Part shown: positions 35,798 to 45,668 of the stretch, piece by piece
How the letters are laid out: each line of letters starts with the position of its first letter
Position numbering within the stretch: the stretch's first letter is position 1
The notes under the pieces: generated by a model
Database searches by the model: none
What the model was told of the DNA's origin: nothing
Seen by the model: the letters and a program-made list of their open reading frames with translations, nothing else
Made by a program: the position numbers and the translations under genes
Source: Micromonospora ferruginea
GTDB taxonomy: Bacteria > Actinomycetota > Actinomycetes > Mycobacteriales > Micromonosporaceae
DNA length: 64,000 bases
NCBI RefSeq assembly: GCF_013694245.2
Contig: NZ_CP059322.2
Location: 1,484,001-1,548,000, forward strand
Direction: 5' to 3'

Positions 35798-36943
35798 ATG
35801 CTCGTGCGCAGACGATTTCTGGCCGCGCTCGGCGGCGTCGCGATCGCCGTCAGCCTGGCCGCGTGCAGCGGTGAGGGCGCGGGCGGCGGGGGTGACACCA
35901 GCACCGCCAAGCCCGGCGACCTGACCATCGGCGTCTCGATGCCGACCCAGACCTCGGAGCGGTGGATCGCCGACGGCAACTCGGTGAAGGAGAAGCTGCA
36001 GGCCAAGGGCTACAAGGTCGACCTGCAGTACGCCGGGGACGAGATCCCCACCCAGTCCCAGCAGATCGACCAGATGATCACCCAGGGCGCGGACGTGCTG
36101 GTGATCGCCCCGATCGACGGCACCGCGCTCAGCGGTCAGCTCCAGGCCGCCGCGGCGGCGAAGATCCCGGTCATCTCCTACGACCGGCTGATCCGCAACA
36201 GCCCCAACGTCGACTTCTACGTCAGCTTCGACAACTACAAGGTCGGCGTGGCCCAGGCCAACGCGCTGCTGGTCGGCCTCGGCCTGCAGAACAAGGACGG
36301 CTCGAAGGGCAGCGCGACCGGCCCGTTCAACATCGAGCTGTTCGCCGGCTCGCTGGACGACAACAACGCGCACTTCTTCTTCAACGGCGCGATGGACACG
36401 CTCAAGCCGTACTTCGACGCCGGCACGCTGAAGGTGACGTCCGGCCAGACGAAGATCGAGCAGGTGGCCATCCTGCGCTGGCAGCAGGAGACCGCGCAGA
36501 AGCGGATGGAGGACCTGCTCACCTCCAGCTACAACGACGGCGGCAAGGTCGACGGCGTGCTGTCGCCGTTCGACGGCCTGTCCCGGGGCATCATCACCGC
36601 CCTGCAGAACGCCGGCTACCGCGGCGGGGCCAGGAAGATGCCGGTGATCACCGGTCAGGACGCCGAGGTCGCCTCGGTCAAGCTGATCAACGACGGCATC
36701 CAGAGCTCCACCGTCTTCAAGGACACCCGCCTGCTGGCCGACCAGGCCGTGGTCGCCGCCGAGGCGTTCCTGAAGAAGGAGGAGCCCAAGGCGAACGACA
36801 CCAAGGCGTACGACAACGGCGTCAAGGTCGTGCCCGCGTTCCTGCTGCCGGTGCAGACCGTCTACAAGGACGACATCAAGTCCGCGCTCATCGACTCGGG
36901 CTACCTGACCGCCCAGGAGGTCGCCGCCGGCCGGGCCGGCTGA
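35798..36943 (+). CDS. chvE: Sugar-binding lipoprotein of a ChvE/xylose-type ABC transporter
   Basis: A 381-residue extracellular binding protein with lipobox LAACSG (Cys about 23) and a periplasmic-binding-protein type I fold (DLTIGVSMPTQTSERW, then GADVLVIAPIDG, ISYDRLI). The family takes up monosaccharides such as xylose, arabinose, glucose or galactose. Between the xylanase pair and two transporter genes it most likely captures xylose or arabinose. The ATG at 35798 touches the GGGGAGAGGA ribosome binding site; the GTG two codons later has better spacing and may be the true start. A hairpin after the stop separates it from the ATPase gene. Confidence 0.9.
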   Translation: MLVRRRFLAALGGVAIAVSLAACSGEGAGGGGDTSTAKPGDLTIGVSMPTQTSERWIADGNSVKEKLQAKGYKVDLQYAGDEIPTQSQQIDQMITQGADVLVIAPIDGTALSGQLQAAAAAKIPVISYDRLIRNSPNVDFYVSFDNYKVGVAQANALLVGLGLQNKDGSKGSATGPFNIELFAGSLDDNNAHFFFNGAMDTLKPYFDAGTLKVTSGQTKIEQVAILRWQQETAQKRMEDLLTSSYNDGGKVDGVLSPFDGLSRGIITALQNAGYRGGARKMPVITGQDAEVASVKLINDGIQSSTVFKDTRLLADQAVVAAEAFLKKEEPKANDTKAYDNGVKVVPAFLLPVQTVYKDDIKSALIDSGYLTAQEVAAGRAG

Positions 36944-36953
36944 CCCGCACGAC

Positions 36954-36984
36954 GGGCCCGGTGGCGTGCCGCGTCACCGGGCCC
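36954..36984 (+). terminator. Intercistronic hairpin after the chvE-like gene
   Basis: Perfect 10-base arms GGGCCCGGTG/CACCGGGCCC (36954-36963 and 36975-36984), extended inward by three more pairs. Such a stem after a binding-protein gene usually lowers transport-gene expression or protects the upstream mRNA. Confidence 0.65.
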
Positions 36985-37025
36985 GCCGGCGTACCGACGG
37001 GACGGAACCGAGCAGGACGGTGTGC

Positions 37026-38560
<1,535 letters not shown>

Positions 38561-38564
<4 letters not shown>

Positions 38565-39811
38565 CCAGCACGAAGCCCGCGACCTCACCGAAGCTCGACA
38601 CGCCCGACTCCGGCGCGGCGGCCACCCTGCACACCGGCACCAGCGACCCGCGCACGCTGATCCTCGGCAACCTTCGCCAGAGCGGCATCTACATCGCCCT
38701 GGTGGTGATCGTCGCGCTGTTCGCGGTCCTCACCGACGGCGTCTCGCTCAGCCCCGGCAACATCACCAACATCGTGCTCCAGTACTCGTACATCCTGGTG
38801 CTCGCGATCGGCATGGTCATCGTGATCATCGGCGGGCACATCGACCTGTCCGTCGGGTCGGTGGTGGCGCTGACCGGCGCGGTCTCCGCCGTGCTCGTCA
38901 TCCGCGAGGGCATGCCCTGGTGGGTCGGCATCCTCGCCGCGCTCGTCGTGGGCGTGGCGGTGGGCGCCTGGCACGGCCTCTGGGTCGCCTACGCCGGGAT
39001 CCCGGCGTTCATCGTCACGCTGGCCGGCATGCTGCTGTTCCGCGGCCTGACGCTGCGGGTGCTGGACAACATCTCGCTGTCGCCGTTCCCGGCGGAGTAC
39101 CAGCGGGTCGCGGCCGGCTTCCTCAACGGCCTGTTCGGCGGGCAGGGCTTCGACGCGTTCACGCTGTTCATCGGCGTCTTCGCGGTCCTCGGGTACGCGG
39201 CGAGCGTCTTCCGGACCCGGCTGGCCCGGGTCCGCCACGAGCAGCCGGTGGAGTCGTTCCCGCTGTTCGTCCTGCGGGTGGTGGTGGTCGGCGCGGTGGT
39301 GCTGTGGTTCGCCTGGCAGCTCGCGCACGCGCGGGGCCTGCCGATCGTGCTGATCGTGCTGGCCGTGCTGGTGCTCGTCTACGGGCTGCTCACCCGCCGC
39401 ACCGTCTTCGGCCGCCAGGTCTACGCGATCGGCGGCAACCTGCCGGCGGCGACGCTGTCCGGGGTCCGGGTGAGGAGGGTCAACTTCTGGGTCTTCGTCA
39501 ACATGGGCTTCCTCTCCGCGGTGGCCGGGGTCATCTACTCCTCCCGGTCCAACGGGGCGCAGCCGGCGGCGGGCAACATGTTCGAGCTGGACGCGATCGC
39601 GGCGGCCTTCATCGGCGGCGCGGCGGTCACCGGCGGGGTCGGCACCGTCGTCGGCGCGATGGTGGGTGGCCTGATCATGGCGGTGATGAGCAACGGCATG
39701 CAGCTCATGGGCGTCGACCAGTCGATCCAGTCGGTGGTGAAGGGCCTGGTGCTGCTCGCCGCCGTGGCGTTCGACATCTGGAACAAGCGCCGCGCCGCGG
39801 GCAGCCGCTGA
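38561..39811 (+). CDS. mmsB: Multiple-sugar ABC transporter permease (MmsB-type)
   Basis: A 416-residue membrane protein with about 10 helices. It has the monosaccharide permease motif [16 protein letters not shown], the coupling-loop region RRTVFGRQVYAIGGN, and AAFIGGAAVTGGVGT near the end. An extra hydrophilic insertion (FRTRLARVRHEQPVESF, about residues 219-235) before a helix pair makes it longer than simple RbsC permeases, as in MmsB/GguB/XylH. It is translationally coupled to mmsA and last in the operon. Confidence 0.93.
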
Positions 39812-39815
39812 GGCC

Positions 39816-39851
39816 GGCCGGCCGGACGGCGGGGGAGCCGTCCGGCCGGCC
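39816..39851. terminator. Terminator between mmsB and the GH27 gene
   Basis: Perfect 15-base arms (39816-39830 and 39837-39851) with a six-base loop, between two convergent stop codons. Confidence 0.85.
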
Positions 39852-39857
39852 GCACGG

Positions 39858-41513
39858 TCACGCCCGGCTCCACCGCTGGTTGGTGTTGCCGTGGCAGGTC
39901 CAGAGGATCACCCGGGTGCCGTTGGCGGTGGCGCCGCCGTCGACGTCCAGGCACAACGTCGGGAACCGCCCGTTGCTCACCGTGCCGTTGCCGTTGAACG
40001 TCCACTGCTGGTTGGTGCCGCCGTTGCAGTCCCAGATCTGCACCCGGGTGCCGGCGGTGGCGCCGGTCGGCACGTCCAGGCACTTGCCGAGCACCTGAAG
40101 CGTCTGGCCGTTGGCGGTGAACTGCTGGTTGGCGTTGCTGTGACAGTCCCAGACCAGCGTGCCGGTGCCGTTGGCCGTGCCGCCGTTGTCGACGTCGAGG
40201 CAGCGGCCGGACGACTCGCTGCGCAGCCGGAACGTGGTCGGGGTGGGCGGCGGCGTGGTGGTGCCGCCCCCGCTGACCCGGTAGACCACGGTGCCGTGTG
40301 CGGGCACGCTGGCGGAGATCGCGCCGGTGCTGGTGGAGGTGGCGTCGGTCCACGCGTCGCGCAGGGTGAACGAGCTGCCGCTCTTGCCCACCGCCGCGGC
40401 CGTGGTGGAGACCGTGGTGGTGGCGCTGCCCTGGTTGAACAGGACGACCGCCACGTCGCCGTTGGCCAGCGGCTTGGCCAGCACCCGCCGGGTGCCGTCG
40501 AAGGAGACCTGACCGGCCTGCCGGGCGAGCGGGTCCTGGCTGATGCCGATCAGGTTGGCGTTCTTCAGGATCGTCTGCGTGGCCGCGTTCATGGAGCGCA
40601 GGTCGTTGCCGGCGATCAGCGGGGAGGCCATCGTCGCCCACAGCGCGAAGTGGCTGCGCATCTCGGTGTCGGTCATCCCACCGCGACCGACCTCCAGCAT
40701 GTCCATGTCGTTGAACGCGCCGGGCTTGGCCCGTCCGGCCAGCGGCACGGTGACGTCGACGATGTTCTGCACGCCCATCGGGTAGCCGTTGGTCTGGCCG
40801 CTGTTCCAGGTGTTGGTGATGTCCTCGGTGGTGCGCCACATGTTCGCCACGTCGCCCCAGTCACGCTGCGGGCCGGTCTTGGAGTGGACGCTGTTGGAGT
40901 TGATGCTGTAGACGATCGGCCGGCCGGTGGCGGCGAGCGCGTCGCGCATGATGTTGAAGACGCGCACCTGGTCGTCGATGGTGCCGCTGGGCGAGCACCA
41001 GTCGTACTTGAGGTAGTCGACCCCCCAGGCGGCGAACTGCCGGGCGTCCTGCGCCTCGTGCCCCTGGGCCCCGGTGGCGCCGGGATAGCTGTTGAAGTAC
41101 TGCGCACACGTCTTGTCCAGCGGGCCCTGGTAGATGCCGAACTTCAGGCCCCGGGCGTGGATGTAGTCGCCGAGCGCCCTCATGCCGGACGGGAAGCGGC
41201 TCGGGTCGCCCTGCAGGTTGCCCGCCGAGTCCCGGTTCGGGTTCATCCAGCAGTCGTCGACGACGACGTACTGGTAGCCCGCGTCGCGCATGCCGGAGCT
41301 GACCATCGCGTCGGCCATCTGCCGGATCAGCGTCTCGTTGATGTTGCAGCCGAAGGTGTTCCAACTGTTCCACCCCATCGGCGGCGTACGGGCGACGCCG
41401 TTGTCGAGCGCCCGCGCCGGCTGTGGGACGGCGGCCCCGCCGACGGCGGTGGCGGCGACCGCGACCGCCGCCACCCCCAGAGCGGCCAGCAGCCGTCGTG
41501 TTCTTCTTCGCAC
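39858..41513 (-). CDS. Secreted GH27 glycosidase (alpha-galactosidase-like) with ricin-type domain
   Basis: A 551-residue exported enzyme. Signal peptide (RRRTRRLLAALGVAAVAVAATA), then the GH27 barrel: PPMGWNSWNTFGC, VVVDDCW, KYDWC with nucleophile Asp171, and GAFNDMDMLEVG holding the acid/base Asp. A beta-sandwich (about 330-405) and a Pro/Thr break lead to a ricin-type trefoil (about 420-551) with NANQQF, TNQQWTF and TNQRWS repeats. The GTG at 41513 is preferred, since GAGGAGG lies directly upstream. GH27 includes alpha-galactosidases and beta-L-arabinopyranosidases; DDCW is as in galactosidases, but the island is arabinose-centred. Its promoter carries the shared operator. Confidence 0.92.
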   Translation of the reverse strand: MRRRTRRLLAALGVAAVAVAATAVGGAAVPQPARALDNGVARTPPMGWNSWNTFGCNINETLIRQMADAMVSSGMRDAGYQYVVVDDCWMNPNRDSAGNLQGDPSRFPSGMRALGDYIHARGLKFGIYQGPLDKTCAQYFNSYPGATGAQGHEAQDARQFAAWGVDYLKYDWCSPSGTIDDQVRVFNIMRDALAATGRPIVYSINSNSVHSKTGPQRDWGDVANMWRTTEDITNTWNSGQTNGYPMGVQNIVDVTVPLAGRAKPGAFNDMDMLEVGRGGMTDTEMRSHFALWATMASPLIAGNDLRSMNAATQTILKNANLIGISQDPLARQAGQVSFDGTRRVLAKPLANGDVAVVLFNQGSATTTVSTTAAAVGKSGSSFTLRDAWTDATSTSTGAISASVPAHGTVVYRVSGGGTTTPPPTPTTFRLRSESSGRCLDVDNGGTANGTGTLVWDCHSNANQQFTANGQTLQVLGKCLDVPTGATAGTRVQIWDCNGGTNQQWTFNGNGTVSNGRFPTLCLDVDGGATANGTRVILWTCHGNTNQRWSRA

Positions 41514-41755
41514 AGGTCCTCCTCGGTCGAGGGCGCCGACGGTGCCGGCGTCCGGCGAGCGGTCGCACGCGGCGGTCCGTGTCACGGGGCCGGTGGGTCA
41601 CCGGGCGGGCCGTGGCGTCGAGGGGACCGGTGGGCCGCCGGCGGTCGCTCTCAGGTGGTGGGTCGGCGATGGCCGGGGACGCCGCCGGCCGTCGCCTCGC
41701 CGCGGTGCCGGTGGTGTCCGCCCGGGGACGACTCGTGGGCACTGCGATGTCGCGG

Positions 41756-41784
41756 ATGTTATCGCTGACATCAAATGCTGTAAA
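41756..41784 (-). promoter_or_regulatory. Promoter with LacI-type operator, GH27 gene
   Basis: On the minus strand TTTACA (41779-41784), 17 bases, TAACAT (41756-41761). The operator, TGTTATCGCTGACA read on the plus strand at 41757-41770, overlaps the -10 box. The leader is about 240 bases long. Confidence 0.68.
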
Positions 41785-42105
41785 TAGCTTGGCGGGTCCG
41801 CCGGTCGCCGAGAGTCGGCCCGAAGGGTGGGCGGACGACCCAAGAAAGAGCCGTTGAGAGCCCTTCTGGCGGCTCGTCGGCGGCATGCCGGCCCGCTGCC
41901 CGGGGTGGCGCGGGGCGGTCGTACCGTGATCTCCATCAGGTCTTTTATGTTCTCGCTAACACTGCCAGGCTGGGGTCCGTCACCGTGGCCTGCCGGCGCC
42001 GCCGGACGATCTCCGGTGGGGCGTGGCCGGGCCGGTCCCGGCGCGGTCGTCGGCGACCCTCGCAACGCGCCGTCGCTCGTTACGCAGCCGTTGCGCTCAG
42101 GTGTC

Positions 42106-42134
42106 TTGACGGATGTATATGTGAGCGCTAACAC
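42106..42134 (+). promoter_or_regulatory. Promoter with LacI-type operator, arabinose operon
   Basis: TTGACG (42106-42111), 17 bases, TAACAC (42129-42134). The operator TGTGAGCGCTAACA (42120-42133) overlaps the -10 box. Transcription should start about 20 bases before araB. Confidence 0.8.
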
Positions 42135-42161
42135 TAACTCCGTGACACGGGAGAGGTGCAG

Positions 42162-43844
42162 ATGAGCGAGATTGACGGGCCCGACCGCTACGTGGTCGGG
42201 GTCGATTTCGGCACGTTGTCCGGGCGGGCGCTCGTGGTGCGGGTCCGCGACGGCGCCGAGGTCGGCACCGCGGTGCACGAGTACCGGCACGGCGTGATCG
42301 AGGCGGCCCTGCCCGACGGCGGCCCGTCGCTGCCCCCGGACTGGGCGTTGCAGGACCCCGAGGACTACCGCGACGTGCTGCGCGAGGCGGTGCCCGCCGC
42401 GCTGGCCGCGGCCCGGGTGGACCCGGCCACGGTGATCGGGATCGGCACCGACTTCACCGCCTGCACCGTGTTGCCCACGCTCGCCGACGGCACCCCGCTG
42501 TGCGAGCTGCCCGAGCTGCGTCACCGGCCGCACGCCTGGGTCAAGCTCTGGAAGCACCACGCCGCGCAACCGCAGGCCGACCGGATCAACGCGTTGGCGC
42601 ACGAGCGCGGCGAGCCCTGGATCGGCCGCTACGGCGGCAAGATCTCCGCCGAGTGGCAGTTCGCCAAGGGACTGCAGATCCTCGACGAGGACCCGGAGGT
42701 CTACCGGCGGGCCGAGCGCCTCGTCGAGGCCGCCGACTGGATCGTCTGGGAGCTGTGCGGCGTCCAGACGCGCAACGCCTGCACCGCCGGCTACAAGGGC
42801 ATCCGGCAGGACGGCCGCTACCCGTCGCCGGACTACCTGGCCGCGCTCGACCCCGCCTTCGCCGACTTCGTCACCAAACTGGACGGCCCGCTGCTGCCAC
42901 TGGGCGACCGGGCCGGCGTGCTCGGCGCCCGCGCCGCCGCCTGGACCGGGCTGCCGGAGGGCATCGCGGTCGCCGTCGGCAACGTCGACGCGCACGTCAC
43001 CGCGGCCTCCGCCCAGGCGCTGCGCCCGGGCCGGCTGGTGGCCATCATGGGCACCTCCACCTGCCACGTGCTCAACGGCACCCACCCCGCCGAGGTGCCC
43101 GGCATGTGCGGCGTGGTCGACGGCGGCATCAGCCCCGGCGCCTGGGGCTACGAGGCCGGGCAGAGCGGCGTCGGCGACATCTTCGGCTGGTTCGTGCGGC
43201 ACGCCGCGCCCGCCGGCCTCGACTCGCACGAGCGGCTCACCGAGCTGGCCGCCGCCCAGCCGGTCGGCGCGCACGGCCTGGTCGCGCTCGACTGGTGGAA
43301 CGGCAACCGGTCGCTGCTGGTCAACCACGACCTCAGCGGGCTGGTCGTCGGCCTGACCCTGGCCACCCGGCCGGCGGACGTCTACCGCGCGCTGCTGGAG
43401 GCCACCGCGTACGGCACCCGGATGATCGTGGAGGCCTTCGCCGAGGCGGGCGTGCCGGTCGACGACCTGGTGGTGGCCGGCGGGCTCACCTCCAACCGGC
43501 TGCTGATGCAGATCTACGCCGACGTCACCAACCGGCCGCTGGGCATCATCGGCTCGGCGCAGGGCCCGGCGCTCGGCTCCGCCATCCACGCGGCGGTCGC
43601 CGCCGGCGCGTACCCGACGGTGCACGAGGCGTCCGCGGCCATGGGGCGGGTGGACGAGGCCGTCTACCGGCCGATCCCGGCGAACGTGCGGGCCTACGAC
43701 GCGCTCTACGCCGAGTACCGCGCGCTGCACGACCACTTCGGCCGCGGCGCGAGCGACGTCATGCTGCGCCTGCGGGCGATCCGCAACGCGGCGCTCGACG
43801 CCCCCGCCGAGCCGGCCGCCTCGACCCTGGAGGTGGTCGGATGA
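42162..43844 (+). CDS. araB: L-ribulokinase
   Basis: A 560-residue FGGY-family carbohydrate kinase that phosphorylates L-ribulose to L-ribulose-5-phosphate. Motifs: N-terminal phosphate loop VVGVDFGTLSGRALVV, TDFTACTV, GNVDAHV, MGTSTCH, and the C-terminal VVAGGLTSNRLLMQIYADV with LGSAIHA, as in AraB. Length is typical. GGGAGAGGTG lies six bases before ATG 42162. Its stop overlaps araD (ATGA). It is the first gene of araB-araD-ABC transporter-araA, directly behind an operator-controlled promoter. Confidence 0.96.
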   Translation: MSEIDGPDRYVVGVDFGTLSGRALVVRVRDGAEVGTAVHEYRHGVIEAALPDGGPSLPPDWALQDPEDYRDVLREAVPAALAAARVDPATVIGIGTDFTACTVLPTLADGTPLCELPELRHRPHAWVKLWKHHAAQPQADRINALAHERGEPWIGRYGGKISAEWQFAKGLQILDEDPEVYRRAERLVEAADWIVWELCGVQTRNACTAGYKGIRQDGRYPSPDYLAALDPAFADFVTKLDGPLLPLGDRAGVLGARAAAWTGLPEGIAVAVGNVDAHVTAASAQALRPGRLVAIMGTSTCHVLNGTHPAEVPGMCGVVDGGISPGAWGYEAGQSGVGDIFGWFVRHAAPAGLDSHERLTELAAAQPVGAHGLVALDWWNGNRSLLVNHDLSGLVVGLTLATRPADVYRALLEATAYGTRMIVEAFAEAGVPVDDLVVAGGLTSNRLLMQIYADVTNRPLGIIGSAQGPALGSAIHAAVAAGAYPTVHEASAAMGRVDEAVYRPIPANVRAYDALYAEYRALHDHFGRGASDVMLRLRAIRNAALDAPAEPAASTLEVVG

Positions 43845-44512
43845 CCCCCGCCGTCGCCGCGCTGCGCGAGACCGTCGCCCGGCTGCACCGTGAGCTGACC
43901 CGCAACAACCTGGTGGCCTGGACCGCCGGCAACGTCTCGGCGCGGGTATCGGGACAGGACCTCATGGTCATCAAGCCGAGCGGAGTGGACTACGACGACC
44001 TGACCGCCGACACCATGGTGCTCTGCGACCTCGACGGCGTGGTGGTCGACGGCGGCGGCGCCCCGTCCAGCGACACCGCCGCGCACGCCTACGTCTACCG
44101 CGCGATGCCCGAGGTCGGCGGCGTCGTGCACACCCACAGCGGCTACGCCACCGCCTGGGCGGCTCGGGGTGAGGCGATCCCGTGCTGGCTGACCGCCCAG
44201 GCCGACGAGTTCGGCGGGGAGATCCCGGTCGGACCGTTCGCCCTGATCGGCGGCGACGACATCGGCAAGGGCATCGTCGGCACGCTGTCCGGGCACCGCT
44301 CGCCCGCGGTGCTCATGCGCAACCACGGCGTGTTCACCATCGGCAGGGACGCCCGGGCGGCGGTCAAGGCCGCGGTGATGTGCGAGGACGTCGCACGCAC
44401 CGCGCACCTGGCCCGCGCGCTGGGGCAGCCGCTGCCGATCGCGCCGGCCGACGTCGACGCGCTGCACGACCGCTACCAGAACGTGTACGGCCAGCGCCCG
44501 CCGAGCGGCTGA
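43841..44512 (+). CDS. araD: L-ribulose-5-phosphate 4-epimerase
   Basis: A 223-residue class II aldolase-fold zinc epimerase that converts L-ribulose-5-phosphate to D-xylulose-5-phosphate for the pentose phosphate pathway. Visible are NLVAWTAGNVSARV, the substrate loop KPSG, metal ligands in HTHSGYATAWA and the later His in LMRNHGVF. Translationally coupled to araB by ATGA. About 90 bases follow before the binding-protein gene, with no separate promoter seen. Confidence 0.95.
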   Translation: MTPAVAALRETVARLHRELTRNNLVAWTAGNVSARVSGQDLMVIKPSGVDYDDLTADTMVLCDLDGVVVDGGGAPSSDTAAHAYVYRAMPEVGGVVHTHSGYATAWAARGEAIPCWLTAQADEFGGEIPVGPFALIGGDDIGKGIVGTLSGHRSPAVLMRNHGVFTIGRDARAAVKAAVMCEDVARTAHLARALGQPLPIAPADVDALHDRYQNVYGQRPPSG

Positions 44513-44604
44513 CACCGGCCAGCACCACCTCATCCCACCACCACAACCGGTCGCCCCGGCCCCGCCGGTCGCGCGCCCGGATCACCCCACCCCGAGGAGA
44601 TTCG

Positions 44605-45600
44605 ATGAGAACCAGGAGCACGGCCCGTACGGTCATCGCGGCCCTGGCCGGCGTGCTGCTCGCCGGCAGCATCGCCGCCTGCGGCAACAGCGACACCGGC
44701 GGCGATTCCGGCGGCGGCAGCGACAAGCTGGTGCTGGGCTTCTCCCAGGTCGGCGCGGAGAGCGGCTGGCGGACCGCCAACACCACCTCGATCAAGGAGG
44801 CGGCGGGCGAGGCCGGCGTCGAGCTGAAGTTCGACGACGCGCAGCAGAAGCAGGAGAACCAGATCAAGGCGATCCGGAACTTCATCCAGCAGAAGGTGGA
44901 CGTGATCGCCTTCTCGCCGGTGGTGGAGTCCGGCTGGGACACCGTGCTCAAGGAGGCCAAGGACGCCAAGATCCCGGTGATCCTGACCGACCGCGCGGTC
45001 GACTCGGCCGACAAGTCGCTCTACAAGACGTTCCTCGGCTCGGACTTCAAGAAGGAGGGCCGGCTCGCCGGCGAGTGGCTAGTGGAGCAGAAGAAGGCGG
45101 CCACCGGCCCGGTCAACATCGTCGAGCTGCAGGGCACGACCGGCTCGGCGCCGGCCAACGACCGCAAGGCGGGCTTCGGCGAGGCGATCGCGGCCAACCC
45201 CAACCTGAAGATCATCGCGTCGCAGTCGGGCGACTTCACCCGCGCCGGCGGCAAGCAGGTGATGGAGCAGTTCCTCAAGGCCAACCCGAAGATCGACGTG
45301 CTCTTCGCGCACAACGACGACATGGGCCTGGGCGCGCTCGAGGCGATCACCGCGGCCGGCAAGGTGCCGGGCAAGGACATCACCATCATCACCGTCGACG
45401 CGGTGAAGGACGGCATGCAGGCCCTCGCGGACGGCAAGTTCAACTTCATCGCCGAGTGCAGCCCGCTGCTCGGCCCGCAGCTGATGGACCTCGCGAAGAA
45501 GGTCAAGGCCGGCGAGGAGGTGCCGGCCCGGATCGAGACCGAGGAGACCACCTTCACGCAGGAGACGGCGAAGGAGGCCCTGCCCAACCGCAAGTACTGA
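44605..45600 (+). CDS. YtfQ-type sugar-binding lipoprotein (furanose/arabinose ABC transporter)
   Basis: A 331-residue binding protein with lipobox IAACGN (Cys about 29) and a type I periplasmic fold opening LVLGFSQVGAESGWRTANT, which is characteristic of the YtfQ galactofuranose-binding family. Further motifs: DVIAFSPVVESGWDTVL, ILTDRAVD, AHNDDMGLGA. Because it sits inside the araBDA operon, L-arabinose, perhaps in furanose form or as short arabino-oligosaccharide, is the likely ligand. GAGGAGA precedes ATG 44605. A hairpin follows the stop. Confidence 0.92.
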   Translation: MRTRSTARTVIAALAGVLLAGSIAACGNSDTGGDSGGGSDKLVLGFSQVGAESGWRTANTTSIKEAAGEAGVELKFDDAQQKQENQIKAIRNFIQQKVDVIAFSPVVESGWDTVLKEAKDAKIPVILTDRAVDSADKSLYKTFLGSDFKKEGRLAGEWLVEQKKAATGPVNIVELQGTTGSAPANDRKAGFGEAIAANPNLKIIASQSGDFTRAGGKQVMEQFLKANPKIDVLFAHNDDMGLGALEAITAAGKVPGKDITIITVDAVKDGMQALADGKFNFIAECSPLLGPQLMDLAKKVKAGEEVPARIETEETTFTQETAKEALPNRKY

Positions 45601-45608
45601 CCCACCTC

Positions 45609-45639
45609 GGGGGTCGCCGTCGCGCCGACGGCGGCCCCC
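45609..45639 (+). terminator. Intercistronic hairpin after the YtfQ-type gene
   Basis: Thirteen-pair stem (45609-45621 with 45627-45639, one G-U pair) and a five-base loop between the binding-protein and ATPase genes, as after the chvE-like gene. Confidence 0.65.
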
Positions 45640-45668
45640 GCGCCACCACCGTCCGAAGAAGAGGTCCG

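Larger units (their letters stand above)
41514..42161. promoter_or_regulatory. Divergent control region between GH27 and araB
   Basis: A 648-base gap with no convincing gene. It holds three LacI-type sites: 41757-41770 (GH27 promoter), 41948-41961 (TGTTCTCGCTAACA, not tied to an obvious promoter) and 42120-42133 (araB promoter). The rest is GC-rich sequence in which I see nothing specific. Confidence 0.6.
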
